64,000 nucleotides of DNA from Leptospira harrisiae (GTDB taxonomy: Bacteria > Spirochaetota > Leptospiria > Leptospirales > Leptospiraceae): NCBI RefSeq assembly GCF_002811945.1, contig NZ_NPDX01000001.1, forward strand, positions 1,372,501 to 1,436,500, written 5' to 3'. Positions 44,443 through 53,444 of this stretch are shown here, one piece after another. Under the pieces are notes generated by a model that saw only the letters and a list, made by a program, of their open reading frames with translations, had not been told where the DNA came from and made no database searches. Positions within the stretch are counted from its first letter, which is position 1. Each line of letters starts with the position of its first letter. The position numbers and the translations under genes were made by a program.

Positions 44443-45392
44443 TGAAAGTTTGGTTCCTGATTCTTTTTAGTTTAGGTTTTTCTTTGCCCATCGTGGCAAG
44501 TACAAAAGACTTTCGACTCTACTTAAAACCCAAAACCATTGTGGGTGCAGGTGAGATTCGTCTTTCTGATTTTACCAACTGGAAAGGAAATTGGAACCCA
44601 ATCCTCTTTCAAAATTTACAATCACCGAAAATTCTCACTCCAGAATCTTTGGTGGGTATTTTGAATTCTCGTTACATTGCAGAAACAAAAGAATCGGATG
44701 AATCTATTTCTTTTGAAGTGATGGGTAACGCTGGCATTTTACTCCCCAAAACGACTACTGTTTCCAAAAAAGAATTGGAACGTTCTCTTTGGAAAGATTT
44801 GAAGGAATCCGTAGAACAGACGATTGGTGATGATGGTGATTTGTTTCGATTGAGTTCAGAAAAGGAATCTATTCTAACGATCTCTGGAACGAAACTCGTT
44901 TGGCGTAATACAGGCCGCACCCTCCACGGAGGAAAACGACTTTTTCCTTTGGACTATTATTATGAAGGGAAGATGGTACATTCGGAATCTGTCCCTTTTT
45001 TAATTGAAGAAAAGAAAAAGGCATACTTTACCACACGAGAAATTCCTGCAAAGGCAGTGCTAACAGAAGAGGACGTAGAACTACGCTCATTTTTTACTGC
45101 AGACCATAACAGGGAATATGTGGAAGAGAGTCCTATCGGCAAAACAGCCCTAGGTGCACTCACTAGTGACTCGACCATTGAAAAAAAACAAGTTCGAACT
45201 TTACACACCATTGAAAGGGGACAAGAAGTACAACTTGTTTATACTGCTGGAAATTTATTATTAAAAATCAAAACAAGGGCACTTGCCTCTGGAAACCGAG
45301 GCGATGAAATCCCTGTCCTCAATTTGGCATCACAAAAAATTTTAAAAGCCAAAGTCCAAAACGAAGGGATCTGCCTTCTGGAAGAGATATAA
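44442..45392 (+). CDS. flgA: P-ring assembly chaperone FlgA
   Basis: A 316-residue exported protein with a signal peptide (1-20, ending IVAST). The C-terminal SAF/FlgA domain begins at about residue 195: YFTTREIPAKAVLTEEDVELRSF, then IGKTALGALTSDSTIEKKQVRTLHTIERGQEVQLVYTAGNLLLKIKTRALASGNRGDEIPVLN. FlgA binds FlgI subunits in the periplasm and aids P-ring assembly. Its ATG overlaps the flgG stop (TAATG). Order and overlap make the assignment firm although the N-terminal half is divergent. Confidence 0.92.
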
Positions 45393-45398
45393 GATTTT

Positions 45399-46157
45399 AT
45401 GAATCTAAAGAAAAAGCCCAAGTCAAAATTAAGCAGGAACAGAGATGCAAAACTGAGTTCCCCGAAGACACCATCAGTAACCAGAAAATTCCTCATCTTC
45501 TTTTCTGAGTTGGCAATTATTGGTTTATTGACTTTCACCGGCATTACTCTTTTTGCAGCGGATTCCCTTTGGAAAGACAAAGATCCGTATTCGTATCCGA
45601 AAACCATCCAACCAGGAACTGTAGTTAAGGTGGTTTTAAAAAACGGACTTCGTGTGGAATATGAATCAGAATACAAAGCTACTTTTGACAATGATATCAA
45701 AACCGTTCCAGATAAAAAGTTAGTCCCGGATCTCCCCGCTTATAATTCGAACTCAACTTATATGCGTTCCAAAGTGGGAAAATCCAAATCCCAAGGCAAA
45801 GTGGTGGGTGTGATGGCAGTCCTTGTCACAGGAATTGATCCGGGAACAGGGAATTTGGAACTTGAGGGAAGTAAGGTATTTAATCTTTCGGAAGAAAGGA
45901 TTAACCTTCGTTTGTCGGGAACTATTTCGCCAGAAGATTTGGATAAAAACCGTTTTATTTCGAGTGATCTCATTGCAAACCTAAGAGTGGAATACCAAGG
46001 CACTTTAAATCCTAAGGAATTAACAAATCCGAACATCCAAATGAAACGGATCACAAATCCCGATGGAACCGTAACTGAAAAAGCAGAACTTTCGGAACAA
46101 GAAAAACAAGAAATCATTTTAAAAAATATCAAACGACTCTTAGGTGAAAGTGAGTAA
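45399..46157 (+). CDS. flgH: Flagellar L-ring protein FlgH
   Basis: A 252-residue protein. A basic N-terminal stretch precedes a membrane/signal helix (about 31-52, ending LFAADSLW). The FlgH signatures follow: DPYSYPKTIQPGTVVKVVLKNG and VVGVMAVLVTGIDPGTGNLELEGSKVFNLSEERINLRLSGTISPEDLDKNRFISSDLIANLRVEYQG. FlgH normally forms the outer-membrane bushing. No lipobox Cys is evident, unlike enterobacterial FlgH lipoproteins, and spirochaete flagella do not cross the outer membrane. The C-terminal extension is charged. Confidence 0.88.
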   Translation: MNLKKKPKSKLSRNRDAKLSSPKTPSVTRKFLIFFSELAIIGLLTFTGITLFAADSLWKDKDPYSYPKTIQPGTVVKVVLKNGLRVEYESEYKATFDNDIKTVPDKKLVPDLPAYNSNSTYMRSKVGKSKSQGKVVGVMAVLVTGIDPGTGNLELEGSKVFNLSEERINLRLSGTISPEDLDKNRFISSDLIANLRVEYQGTLNPKELTNPNIQMKRITNPDGTVTEKAELSEQEKQEIILKNIKRLLGESE

Positions 46158-46163
46158 GTAACA

Positions 46164-47312
46164 ATGCCTATTTTGAAAGAAAATTTATCATCGAACCAAG
46201 AGTTAAAAACTGAAATTTTCCGTTTTTTCGCAAATCCTTTTGTGGCACTTGCCCTCTTCCTCTTTGCGACGATTCCTTGTTTTGCCGTAGAAACGAGACT
46301 TAAAGATTTAGTTCGGATTGATGCCGTGCGGGAAAACCAACTGACAGGATTTGGTCTTGTGGTAGGTCTTAACGGAACAGGGGATACAAAAAATCCACTC
46401 ACGGAAGAAGCCTTACAAAATTACCTCGCCGGTCTTGGTGTGAACACCAAAAAGAATCTAAGGGATGCCAAAAACACCGCCTCTGTTCTTATCACTGCTA
46501 ATGTTCCTGTGAACCTAAAAGAAGGGGATAAAATTGATGTTTTGGTTTCGTCTCTGGGAGATGCACGTTCTCTTGAGGGAGGAGTGCTTTTACAATCTCC
46601 TCTCAAAGCAGGGAATGGAGAAATCATTGCCGTTGCTTCCGGCGTACTCGCGTTTGGTGGAAAAGAGAAAAAACGTGGTGGTGCTGATAAAAAATCCGGA
46701 TCCAATACCGCCCTTGTTCCAATGGGAGCCATTTTAGAAAAATCGGTTCCCAATGCTCCTGTAACAAAATCGGTCAAACTCACACTCCTCGAAAAAGATT
46801 ATACAACGATGGGTGCGATTGTGGATGCCATCACCGCCGAACTTCAAGTAACTCCCGAAGTAGTATCACCCACAGAAGTCCTTGTTCCCCTTCCAGTAAA
46901 AACTTCCGGCCAAACTTCCACAGGAGAAATGGTAACGGGGGAACCCAAACTAGATTTGGCCTTTCTTTCCAAATTAGAAAATTTAACAGTCAATTCTTCT
47001 CCTGTCGCACGTGTCGTGATCAACGAAAGGACGGGAACCATTGTGATGGGGGCTAACATCCCTGTTGATGAAGTGGCCATTTCCCAACAAGGACTCACCA
47101 TCCAAATTGCGAATAGAGACAAAGCTCGGTATTTTTTCCCCATCCAAGAGGAAGGTAAAGGTGAGTCAGTTTTTGTTTTAAAGGAAACCACCCAAGTTTC
47201 GGATGTGGTGGGTGCCTTAAACAAAGTCGGTGCTTCCACTCGGGACATCATCTCGATTTTAGAGGCTTTGAAAAAACAAGGGGCCTTAAAAGCAGAACTT
47301 GTGATTCAGTAA
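46164..47312 (+). CDS. flgI: Flagellar P-ring protein FlgI
   Basis: A 382-residue FlgI. A signal peptide (about 18-42, ending CFAVE) is followed by the family sequence RLKDLVRIDAVRENQLTGFGLVVGLNGTGD, SVLITANVPVNLKEGDKIDVLVSSLGDARSLEGGVLLQSPL and RVVINERTGTIVMGANIPVDEVAISQQGLTIQI. The P-ring surrounds the rod at the peptidoglycan layer. It starts 6 bp after flgH. The C-terminal ISILEALKKQGALKAELVIQ is the standard ending. Confidence 0.97.
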   Translation: MPILKENLSSNQELKTEIFRFFANPFVALALFLFATIPCFAVETRLKDLVRIDAVRENQLTGFGLVVGLNGTGDTKNPLTEEALQNYLAGLGVNTKKNLRDAKNTASVLITANVPVNLKEGDKIDVLVSSLGDARSLEGGVLLQSPLKAGNGEIIAVASGVLAFGGKEKKRGGADKKSGSNTALVPMGAILEKSVPNAPVTKSVKLTLLEKDYTTMGAIVDAITAELQVTPEVVSPTEVLVPLPVKTSGQTSTGEMVTGEPKLDLAFLSKLENLTVNSSPVARVVINERTGTIVMGANIPVDEVAISQQGLTIQIANRDKARYFFPIQEEGKGESVFVLKETTQVSDVVGALNKVGASTRDIISILEALKKQGALKAELVIQ

Positions 47313-47331
47313 TTTAAAATTCTGCCGATAG
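47305..47331 (+). promoter_or_regulatory. Possible sigma-28-like element before flgJ
   Basis: GCCGATAG (47324-47331) matches the sigma-28 -10 consensus in 7 of 8 positions and lies 16 bp upstream of the flgJ ATG. The matching -35 slot (47305-47312, TTCAGTAA) agrees in only 4 of 8. It overlaps the end of flgI. It may give the rod-binding gene its own promoter within the operon. Confidence 0.35.
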
Positions 47332-47347
47332 ATTTAGAAGACATAAT

Positions 47348-47830
47348 ATGGACATTCATAAAATCCAAGACTATTCCGGAAGACTGAGCCGATCGCAGGA
47401 CGAATCCATCCTGAACCGGATGAAATCCTATTCGGATGAATTAAAATCATCGAAAAAAGATGGGATTTCGGATTTTCAAAATCTACTAGAAACTCATGAA
47501 GAAATTATGGGTAAGGTGAGTTCTTCTTCCTTACGAGTTCCACAAAACATTCGTGAAGAAATCAAAGAAGATCCTTATCGAAAAAAACTTTATGATGCAT
47601 CAGTAGAATTTGAATCGGTTTTTGTGAAGATGATGTTAAAAGAAATGAAAAACACCATCCATAAAGAAAAAATGATCGATGGCGGTTATGCGGAAGAAAT
47701 TTTTGAAGATATGTTATACGATGAGTATGCGAAGAACATTTCTCAAAATGAATCTATGGGGCTTGCCGAAGAGATTTACAAACAAATGTCTGCCTCTCTT
47801 CCGCCGGTGAAAAAAAATCCTTATCTTTAA
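47348..47830 (+). CDS. flgJ: FlgJ-type rod-binding protein (no muramidase domain)
   Basis: A 160-residue protein matching the N-terminal rod-binding domain of FlgJ: YDASVEFESVFVKMMLKEMKNTIHKEKMIDGGYAEEIFEDMLYDEYAKNISQNESMGLAEEIYKQM. The glucosaminidase domain fused in enterobacterial FlgJ is absent, as in many other bacteria, so wall cutting for rod passage must come from another protein. It caps rod assembly. It is the last gene of the flagellar operon, followed by a strong hairpin. Confidence 0.9.
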   Translation: MDIHKIQDYSGRLSRSQDESILNRMKSYSDELKSSKKDGISDFQNLLETHEEIMGKVSSSSLRVPQNIREEIKEDPYRKKLYDASVEFESVFVKMMLKEMKNTIHKEKMIDGGYAEEIFEDMLYDEYAKNISQNESMGLAEEIYKQMSASLPPVKKNPYL

Positions 47831-47838
47831 ACTTTAGC

Positions 47839-47866
47839 CATTTGCTTTTCTCGAGAAAGGCAAATG
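47839..47866. terminator. Hairpin between the convergent flgJ and YihY-like genes
   Basis: A 28-bp near-perfect palindrome: CATTTGC (47839-47845) pairs with GCAAATG (47860-47866), and the inner TTTCTC pairs with GAGAAA, with one wobble pair between. A short TTTA follows on the plus side. It sits between convergent stops and could terminate transcription from both sides. Confidence 0.6.
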
Positions 47867-47913
47867 TTTACTAAAGGTAAAAATTAATCTGGTTTCTAAC
47901 TTAGTTTTTAATC

Positions 47914-50265
47914 TTAAACCAAATCTTTAAAAGAAATCTTTTTTAATTCCTCTTTTAATTTTTCCTCTAAGTGAGCTAAACTTTCGTTAAGTTTGGGTGA
48001 AACTTTGATTAGTTCTTTCGGTGCCCCTAATTTAAAACTAGAAGTTTGTTCGTATAACATAACCATATCGATCTGGTCTTTTAATTTTACCGGTGTAATT
48101 CGTTTGTCTTCGGTAATTTCAATGAGTTTTGCATTGGTTAATTTTTCTAGGATGACAGTTAAATCTTTTTCGGGCATCAGGAGTGCTTTTTTTAATCCAG
48201 AAAGTTTGATGAGTTCTCCTCGATTTGATTGGTGTTCGTATGTAAGGGCCAAAACTTGGATGGTTTTGTAAAACTCATACGAGAGATTGTTATCGATATC
48301 TTCAAACGGATGTTTTGGAAGAATATATCTGTCTGGAAATTGTAAAGTGGCAGTGACTTCTGCACCATACAAAATGATGAGTGAGATGGAATAAATGGCA
48401 AGTAGGGCAATAGGAATTGCTGCAAGAGCTTTATACACTAACATCGTTTTTTCGGTAAATGAAGTTAGGTAGATATTGATAAATCCCCAAAAGAAAATGA
48501 TAAGAATGATTCCCGTAACTGCTGCTCCAATGGAAGATGCTTTGATTGGAACTTTCGTGTTGGGGATAATATTAAAAATTAACAAAAAGAAAAGCCATAG
48601 GGCAAGGAGGGGAAGGAGGATTTGAAAGATTGAATACAAAGAGAAAAATCTTTTTCCTCCTTGGTATTTTTTCCAAATGGTTTGACCTTTTGAATCTTCT
48701 TCCACGCGGATGATTTTATTAAATTCTCCAACACCAACCAAACCTAACATACTTTCACTTGGTGAATCTGCTTCTCCTTGCGTTTCGATTTCTGCAGTCT
48801 CTTCCGTCGTCAAAACAGATCCGTCCGTAGGGATTTCAGGTACCTTGGTTTTTTTCGATAGTAGAATCATATCCAAAATCATCCCTGCCTTTCCTTTATA
48901 AGCGGTGGACCAATTTTCTCCTTCATCTTCTGACAAAAGGATATCTCCAAGAGAAGTTAGAATATAAACATCGTAATCTTGTTTTTTAGGAGAGGAAAAA
49001 ACCCAGACACGTTCATAAGAATATTTTCTATGACTTAGTTCATTCCAAGTATATCCACCGTCAGTGGTTTTAAAAATGGCACCGCTATCACCCACCAAAA
49101 ACCCAACATTACGATTGAGAAAAGCAATGTCATTGAGAGGTTTTGGTGAAATCTCTTGGGGAAAAAAAGTAACTCCACCATCGCTTGTTTTCCAAAGTCT
49201 ACCTTCTCGGTCCAAAATAAAACCATCTTTATCAGAGAAGAAACGAATCCGAATGGGAGTAATGGCAGGATCGGTAAATCGTTTGATTTCTTTTAATGTT
49301 TTTCCAATTTCATAACGTAGGGTTCGTGTATCCTTTGTTAGGATAAATAAAGTGTCGTAATCAATGGCACCAAAATCGGAGACAGCAATTCCTTTGAGAG
49401 AGTGGAGTTTCCATGTACTACCTAAGTCATTGGAATACAAAAATGTTCCTTCTTCAGAGATTGTAAATAAATCATCGCCTACACTACGGATACGAAAAAA
49501 ATTCTCTTTTGAAATATCTGGCTTTTTACAGGTTCCTGTTTCTACCGTCTCAAAATCAATACAGAGCATATTTTCGAAATCTATACTGGAGTTCGGTATG
49601 AATGAAACTGATTTATTAAGTTCCTTGATACTTCCAATATTTCCTTTTTCACCTGCGACCCATAACTCACCACGTTTTGTTGCTACGATGGATTTTAAAT
49701 GTGCAGGACGAACTGTATCAGAGATTTGATCCGTAATGTTTTTTCCAACCACAAAGAGTAGGGGACCAAAAGAGATTAAAAAAAAGTAAAATACAAACTT
49801 ATTGATAAAATTTCTGTGTAAGTCAATTTTCCAGATGATATGGAAGGCTTTTTCCAGTGAACGTAACACTGCGGTCGCTGAAAAAATAAATACAACAAAC
49901 CCGACTGCACCAATTTGAGAAGCTGTAGAGATGATGTCAGTTAAAGTATCTAGATAAGGTGTGATATCAAATTGAATATTGTTACGAAGTAGATAGGCAT
50001 TAATTTCATCTACCATTTCTCCTTGTCTTGTTTGGATTCCCGAAGCCACAGTGATGAGTGCCAGGGCCACGGTGAGAGTGGGTATAAGAGTGACGATAGT
50101 TGTATAGGCAAGACTTGAACCAATGATCAGGCAATCGTCTTTCATAAATCTGTGGATGGAAACAAGGAGAACCCGAATACCTAAAATGAGTTTTCGTTTC
50201 CAACCATTTTCTTCTGGAATCGCAGTCAGTCGGACTAGTAAAGGTGGTTTGGTGAGATCATTCAT
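47914..50265 (-). CDS. YihY/BrkB-family membrane protein with inserted Asp-box beta-propeller
   Basis: A 783-residue protein. Residues 1-185 carry the first YihY/BrkB helices (SSLAYTTIVTLIPTLTVALAL; GAVGFVVFIFSATAVLRSLEKAFHIIW). Residues 540-660 carry the remaining helices, ending ILYGAEVTATLQFP, a family signature. A winged-helix-like tail follows (about 665-740). Between the halves, about 185-535, is a propeller-like region with Asp-box repeats SNDLGSTW (278), TSDGGVTF (360), TTDGGYTW (400) and SEDEGENW (445). Ordinary YihY proteins are about 300 residues and lack it. By topology the insert should face the periplasm. It is the last gene of a leftward operon. Confidence 0.85.
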   Translation of the reverse strand: MNDLTKPPLLVRLTAIPEENGWKRKLILGIRVLLVSIHRFMKDDCLIIGSSLAYTTIVTLIPTLTVALALITVASGIQTRQGEMVDEINAYLLRNNIQFDITPYLDTLTDIISTASQIGAVGFVVFIFSATAVLRSLEKAFHIIWKIDLHRNFINKFVFYFFLISFGPLLFVVGKNITDQISDTVRPAHLKSIVATKRGELWVAGEKGNIGSIKELNKSVSFIPNSSIDFENMLCIDFETVETGTCKKPDISKENFFRIRSVGDDLFTISEEGTFLYSNDLGSTWKLHSLKGIAVSDFGAIDYDTLFILTKDTRTLRYEIGKTLKEIKRFTDPAITPIRIRFFSDKDGFILDREGRLWKTSDGGVTFFPQEISPKPLNDIAFLNRNVGFLVGDSGAIFKTTDGGYTWNELSHRKYSYERVWVFSSPKKQDYDVYILTSLGDILLSEDEGENWSTAYKGKAGMILDMILLSKKTKVPEIPTDGSVLTTEETAEIETQGEADSPSESMLGLVGVGEFNKIIRVEEDSKGQTIWKKYQGGKRFFSLYSIFQILLPLLALWLFFLLIFNIIPNTKVPIKASSIGAAVTGIILIIFFWGFINIYLTSFTEKTMLVYKALAAIPIALLAIYSISLIILYGAEVTATLQFPDRYILPKHPFEDIDNNLSYEFYKTIQVLALTYEHQSNRGELIKLSGLKKALLMPEKDLTVILEKLTNAKLIEITEDKRITPVKLKDQIDMVMLYEQTSSFKLGAPKELIKVSPKLNESLAHLEEKLKEELKKISFKDLV

Positions 50266-50270
50266 TGGGG

Positions 50271-51155
50271 TTACCTATTTTTAAATGCGTACAGAACGTA
50301 ACTTGAAGTGATGGGAAATCCATTTCGTTTCCATTTGGATTTAAAATGGTAATATGCAATACGAAACCAAGTTAGGTAATCTTTCCATTTTTGAAAGGAT
50401 CCTCTAGATTTTTGTAGTTTCGCATATAAGGGAAAATCCACTCCGAAGTACGATACAAAACGACCAAATCCAAGGTTCGTCAATATTTTTTTTAAGATGG
50501 TATCAGAGTAATAAAAGACATGGCCAGGCATATAGTAGTGATAGTTTGGACCCTCTAATTTGGCCTGCCATCCATCAAAATTTGCAGTTTGTAAAAGGAG
50601 AAGGCCTCCCGGTTTTAGAATTCGAGTGAGTTCCTGAAAAAAGAAACTCGGATTTTCAATATGTTCGATCACCTCAATCATCGTGATTACATGGAAGTGG
50701 TTGTTTGGAAATTTTGCCTCGACTAAACTTCCGTTAAAAGTTGGGATTCCTATATCATTCGCATAACGGGAAGCATATTCTGATATTTCCACACCTTGCA
50801 CTTGGAATCCTTCGCCCTTAGCCGATTCCAAAAATCCTCCAAAGGATGAACCAATATCTAAAAAGTTTCCTGAGTTAACAAACTTCTTTATATTTCGAAT
50901 CCTTGCTTTCCAAACATACTGAAAAAATTTTTTGTGATCTCTTTCATCGATATAAGTATAGTCCGCTTTCCCTTGGTAATAGTCTTTGGTATACAGTTCT
51001 TTTTGATTGGGGCGAGGAAAGAGGCCTTGGAGTTTGCAGTGTTTGCATTCGACAATGGAAAGTCCCGAATACTTTCCTGTGGTTTTATATAAGAATTGCC
51101 AATCGGTACGTTTGTCGAGTGGGCATTCTTCATGTAAGGAATCTAAAACCTTCAT
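50271..51155 (-). CDS. Class I SAM-dependent methyltransferase (Methyltransf_23 type)
   Basis: A 294-residue protein. The N-terminal segment contains Cys residues (EECPLD, VECKHCKLQ) of a small zinc-ribbon type, then the YTKDYYQGKADYTY linker seen in methyltransferases of surface-sugar clusters. The Rossmann core has motif I FLDIGSSFGGFLESA (about 98), EISEYASRYA, the acidic VITMIEVIEHIENPSFFFQEL block and LKPGGLLLLQTAN. The C-terminus is basic. The substrate is unknown. It overlaps the preceding methyltransferase gene by one base and is 5 bp before the YihY-like gene. Confidence 0.88.
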   Translation of the reverse strand: MKVLDSLHEECPLDKRTDWQFLYKTTGKYSGLSIVECKHCKLQGLFPRPNQKELYTKDYYQGKADYTYIDERDHKKFFQYVWKARIRNIKKFVNSGNFLDIGSSFGGFLESAKGEGFQVQGVEISEYASRYANDIGIPTFNGSLVEAKFPNNHFHVITMIEVIEHIENPSFFFQELTRILKPGGLLLLQTANFDGWQAKLEGPNYHYYMPGHVFYYSDTILKKILTNLGFGRFVSYFGVDFPLYAKLQKSRGSFQKWKDYLTWFRIAYYHFKSKWKRNGFPITSSYVLYAFKNR

Positions 51156-51763
51156 TATTTTTCAGCAAGGAAAAACCAGTGGCAAATTCGTTCTTCCAAT
51201 TTTCCTAGTGGTGTCCTTTCTGAATACCCAATGGATACGTTTGAAAAAATTGATAAAAAACTTTTTAAATCCTCTAGAGAATATGTTTCCGCATAACCAC
51301 CGCTTAAGTCTTTTAAATTCATTTTGCCTTTCGAAAGACCTAGGTGAGTGTCCCCGTCCGCACGAATGGAACCCAAAAGATAACCATTCGTATCAAGTGA
51401 TTCATATAAGGACGATAAAAGTTTTTTGGCATCTTCTCTGTGGTTGTAATGAAAAACCCCCCAACTCACGATGAGCCCAAATTCTTTGGATGAAAAAGGA
51501 AGATCCGAATTTGGGGTATGTAAAAACCGAATGGAGGAGGTCTCGTCCTTTAACAGATCGATGGTGGTTTTTGCTGTGTCACAGGCTGTGACTGTATACC
51601 CTTCATTTTGGAGAAGGTAGGAATGCCTTCCGGAACCACATCCGAAGTCGAGAGCATTCCGATTCTTAGGTTGGATCCGTGACAAAAGACGTATTAAATT
51701 TTCGTCAGGAAAGGACAATTTGGATTTTGGCCTTTCATAGTGTTCATCCCAGACATTTTTCAT
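51155..51763 (-). CDS. Class I SAM-dependent methyltransferase (Methyltransf_11 type)
   Basis: A 202-residue single-domain enzyme. Motif I is ALDFGCGSGRHSYLLQNEGYTVTACDTA (about 36), followed by LPFSSKEFGLIVSWGVFHYNHREDAKKLLSSLYESLDTNGYLLGSI, the usual post-motif order. It is smaller than its neighbour and lacks the Cys-rich N-terminus. The start overlaps the ATP-grasp gene's stop by 4 bp and its stop overlaps the next methyltransferase by one base, so all three are translationally coupled. The substrate is unknown. Confidence 0.9.
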   Translation of the reverse strand: MKNVWDEHYERPKSKLSFPDENLIRLLSRIQPKNRNALDFGCGSGRHSYLLQNEGYTVTACDTAKTTIDLLKDETSSIRFLHTPNSDLPFSSKEFGLIVSWGVFHYNHREDAKKLLSSLYESLDTNGYLLGSIRADGDTHLGLSKGKMNLKDLSGGYAETYSLEDLKSFLSIFSNVSIGYSERTPLGKLEERICHWFFLAEK

Positions 51764-52962
51764 GAATCAATTCTTTGGAATAGGGAATCTAACCAATCTC
51801 TGGTGGAGATCGTTTGTTTGGTAGTGATTCCAAACACTTGGGTTCTTCTGTGGTTTCCCTCAAACTTATCAAGAGCCACACCTGTTTGGATTAATTGTTT
51901 TTGGAAAAAAACAGTTTCACCGGTAGATGCTTCCAATCCAACAGGTTCGCCCATTTTTTTTTGGCGTTCTTTGGGAAGTGTAAATACTAACGCAGATTTT
52001 GTGATCCCGTCTTTGGCTTTTTTTAAAAAACCGGGCCTTGTTTTTTCCCCAATGGTCACCGAGAGTAGGTCACTAAAGTAATTATACCCATAGTGCTCAG
52101 GGATCAGAACATCGGCTAAAAATTCTCCTCCCACTTCCGGTGCGGATTCGATAAGAAGGCATTCTTTATTTTTAGTGATTTTGAATTCGGCTACAAATGG
52201 ACCTGTTTTTAGTTTGGTCGCTGTCACAACGGCTTGGCAGATCATTTTGATTTCCCCTGCCAAATCGATATGTTGGGAAGGGGCCACATGTGCCACCTCA
52301 ATAAAGTTAGGTTTTCCAGTTGTAATTTTGTCCGTAAGGGAAATCAAATAAAAGCGTCTTGCAATCACAAATCCAAGGACAGTGACTTCATCTCCAGAAA
52401 CCAAAGGTTCCAGTAAGTAACTTTCGCTAGTTTTCAATCTAGTGAATTTTTTATAATCGGCTTCTGATTCCAATACAGAGATCCCTTTTTTACCAGAACC
52501 TTCTTTTGGTTTGGCAATGAGGGGAAAACTAAGGTCTATTTTTTTTTCTTTGGTTTTAGAATTTCCATTGGATTGGAGAGAAGCCGGAACAGGGATTCCA
52601 AATTTAGAAACGGCAGTTTTGAACCTTTCTTTGTCCAAAAACAAATTCACAGTGTCTCTTGGATTTCCCCGAAGTTTTAATTTTTCTGCTAAATAGGAAA
52701 CAGTATACACTGCTTTTCCAAAGGATCTGGATCCCACTCCCATTAGTTTGAAGGGAAGGGGGACACGACTCATGGAATGAAGAATTTTCCTATACTCATG
52801 AGTAGATTCTAATATACGAATGTCTGATTCCGCAAGGCCAGGCGCTTCTGAATTTGTATCCACCGAGATGACTTTCAGTCCTCTGGCTTTTGCCGCTCGA
52901 ATGAGAGGGATTTGGTTCTCTCCGGCTCCAATGGAGAGGTAACTGCCGGTGAGTTGTTTCAT
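51760..52962 (-). CDS. ATP-grasp ligase
   Basis: A 400-residue protein with a nucleotide-binding pre-ATP-grasp domain (SYLSIGAGENQIPLIRAAKARGLKVISVDTNSEAPGLAESD), a central ATP-grasp fold (FPLIAKPKEGSGKKGISVLES; ESYLLEPLVSGDEVTVLGFV; metal-binding FVAEFKITKNKECLLIESAPEVGG) and a C-terminal domain. ATP-grasp enzymes activate a carboxylate as acyl phosphate and couple it to an amine or thiol. Similarity to PurK/CarB-like ligases is at fold level only. Tight coupling to two methyltransferases suggests a small biosynthetic or modification pathway. Confidence 0.88.
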   Translation of the reverse strand: MKQLTGSYLSIGAGENQIPLIRAAKARGLKVISVDTNSEAPGLAESDIRILESTHEYRKILHSMSRVPLPFKLMGVGSRSFGKAVYTVSYLAEKLKLRGNPRDTVNLFLDKERFKTAVSKFGIPVPASLQSNGNSKTKEKKIDLSFPLIAKPKEGSGKKGISVLESEADYKKFTRLKTSESYLLEPLVSGDEVTVLGFVIARRFYLISLTDKITTGKPNFIEVAHVAPSQHIDLAGEIKMICQAVVTATKLKTGPFVAEFKITKNKECLLIESAPEVGGEFLADVLIPEHYGYNYFSDLLSVTIGEKTRPGFLKKAKDGITKSALVFTLPKERQKKMGEPVGLEASTGETVFFQKQLIQTGVALDKFEGNHRRTQVFGITTKQTISTRDWLDSLFQRIDS

Positions 52963-53331
52963 TTACGACCCGCGAGATCCGCCTCTCCTTTGGACTCCTG
53001 TATTTCCTCCACCACTGGTTTGGTTTCTACCAAAGGTTGGTTTCGAAACGGCAGGGCTTCCTTTCTTTTTGGCAGCTTCGTTTTGTGATTTTGTGAGGTC
53101 TTCTTGGTTGACGAGGACAATGGCTTTGCCTTCGATTTCTTTCCCGTTGAGAGCAGAAATTGCCTTGGTGGCTTCAGCATCCGCCATATCTGCGGTTCCA
53201 TACCCAAGAGAGACCTTGGTGATTTTGTCCCGTTTGATTTGGAGGTGTTCCACTTTTCCATGAGCAGAAAGAAGTTTTTCTAAGGCTTCTTCGGTAAGCG
53301 ACTGGGGGAGGTTTCCTATGGATAACTTCAT
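52963..53331 (-). CDS. RRM-domain RNA-binding protein
   Basis: A 122-residue protein with one RRM (1-80): RNP2 is KLSIGNLP at the N-terminus and the RNP1 position reads SLGYGTADM, weaker in aromatics than usual. The C-terminal tail is Gly/Arg/Ser-rich ([16 protein letters not shown]), a typical RNA-contacting extension. Bacterial proteins of this kind are often cold-induced RNA chaperones. Its stop directly abuts the ATG of the ATP-grasp gene, so it is the first gene of the leftward operon. It diverges from the flgF-like gene. Confidence 0.9.
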   Translation of the reverse strand: MKLSIGNLPQSLTEEALEKLLSAHGKVEHLQIKRDKITKVSLGYGTADMADAEATKAISALNGKEIEGKAIVLVNQEDLTKSQNEAAKKKGSPAVSKPTFGRNQTSGGGNTGVQRRGGSRGS

Positions 53332-53444
53332 GTCCTTCTTTTCTCCTAAAATTTAAAGAAAACTTCAACTCTTTTTTGACTATGTCGCATTTTCTCTTGG
53401 GGATTTGGCAGATCTTGTCGAAAGAAAGTATAGGTAGGAACTTT

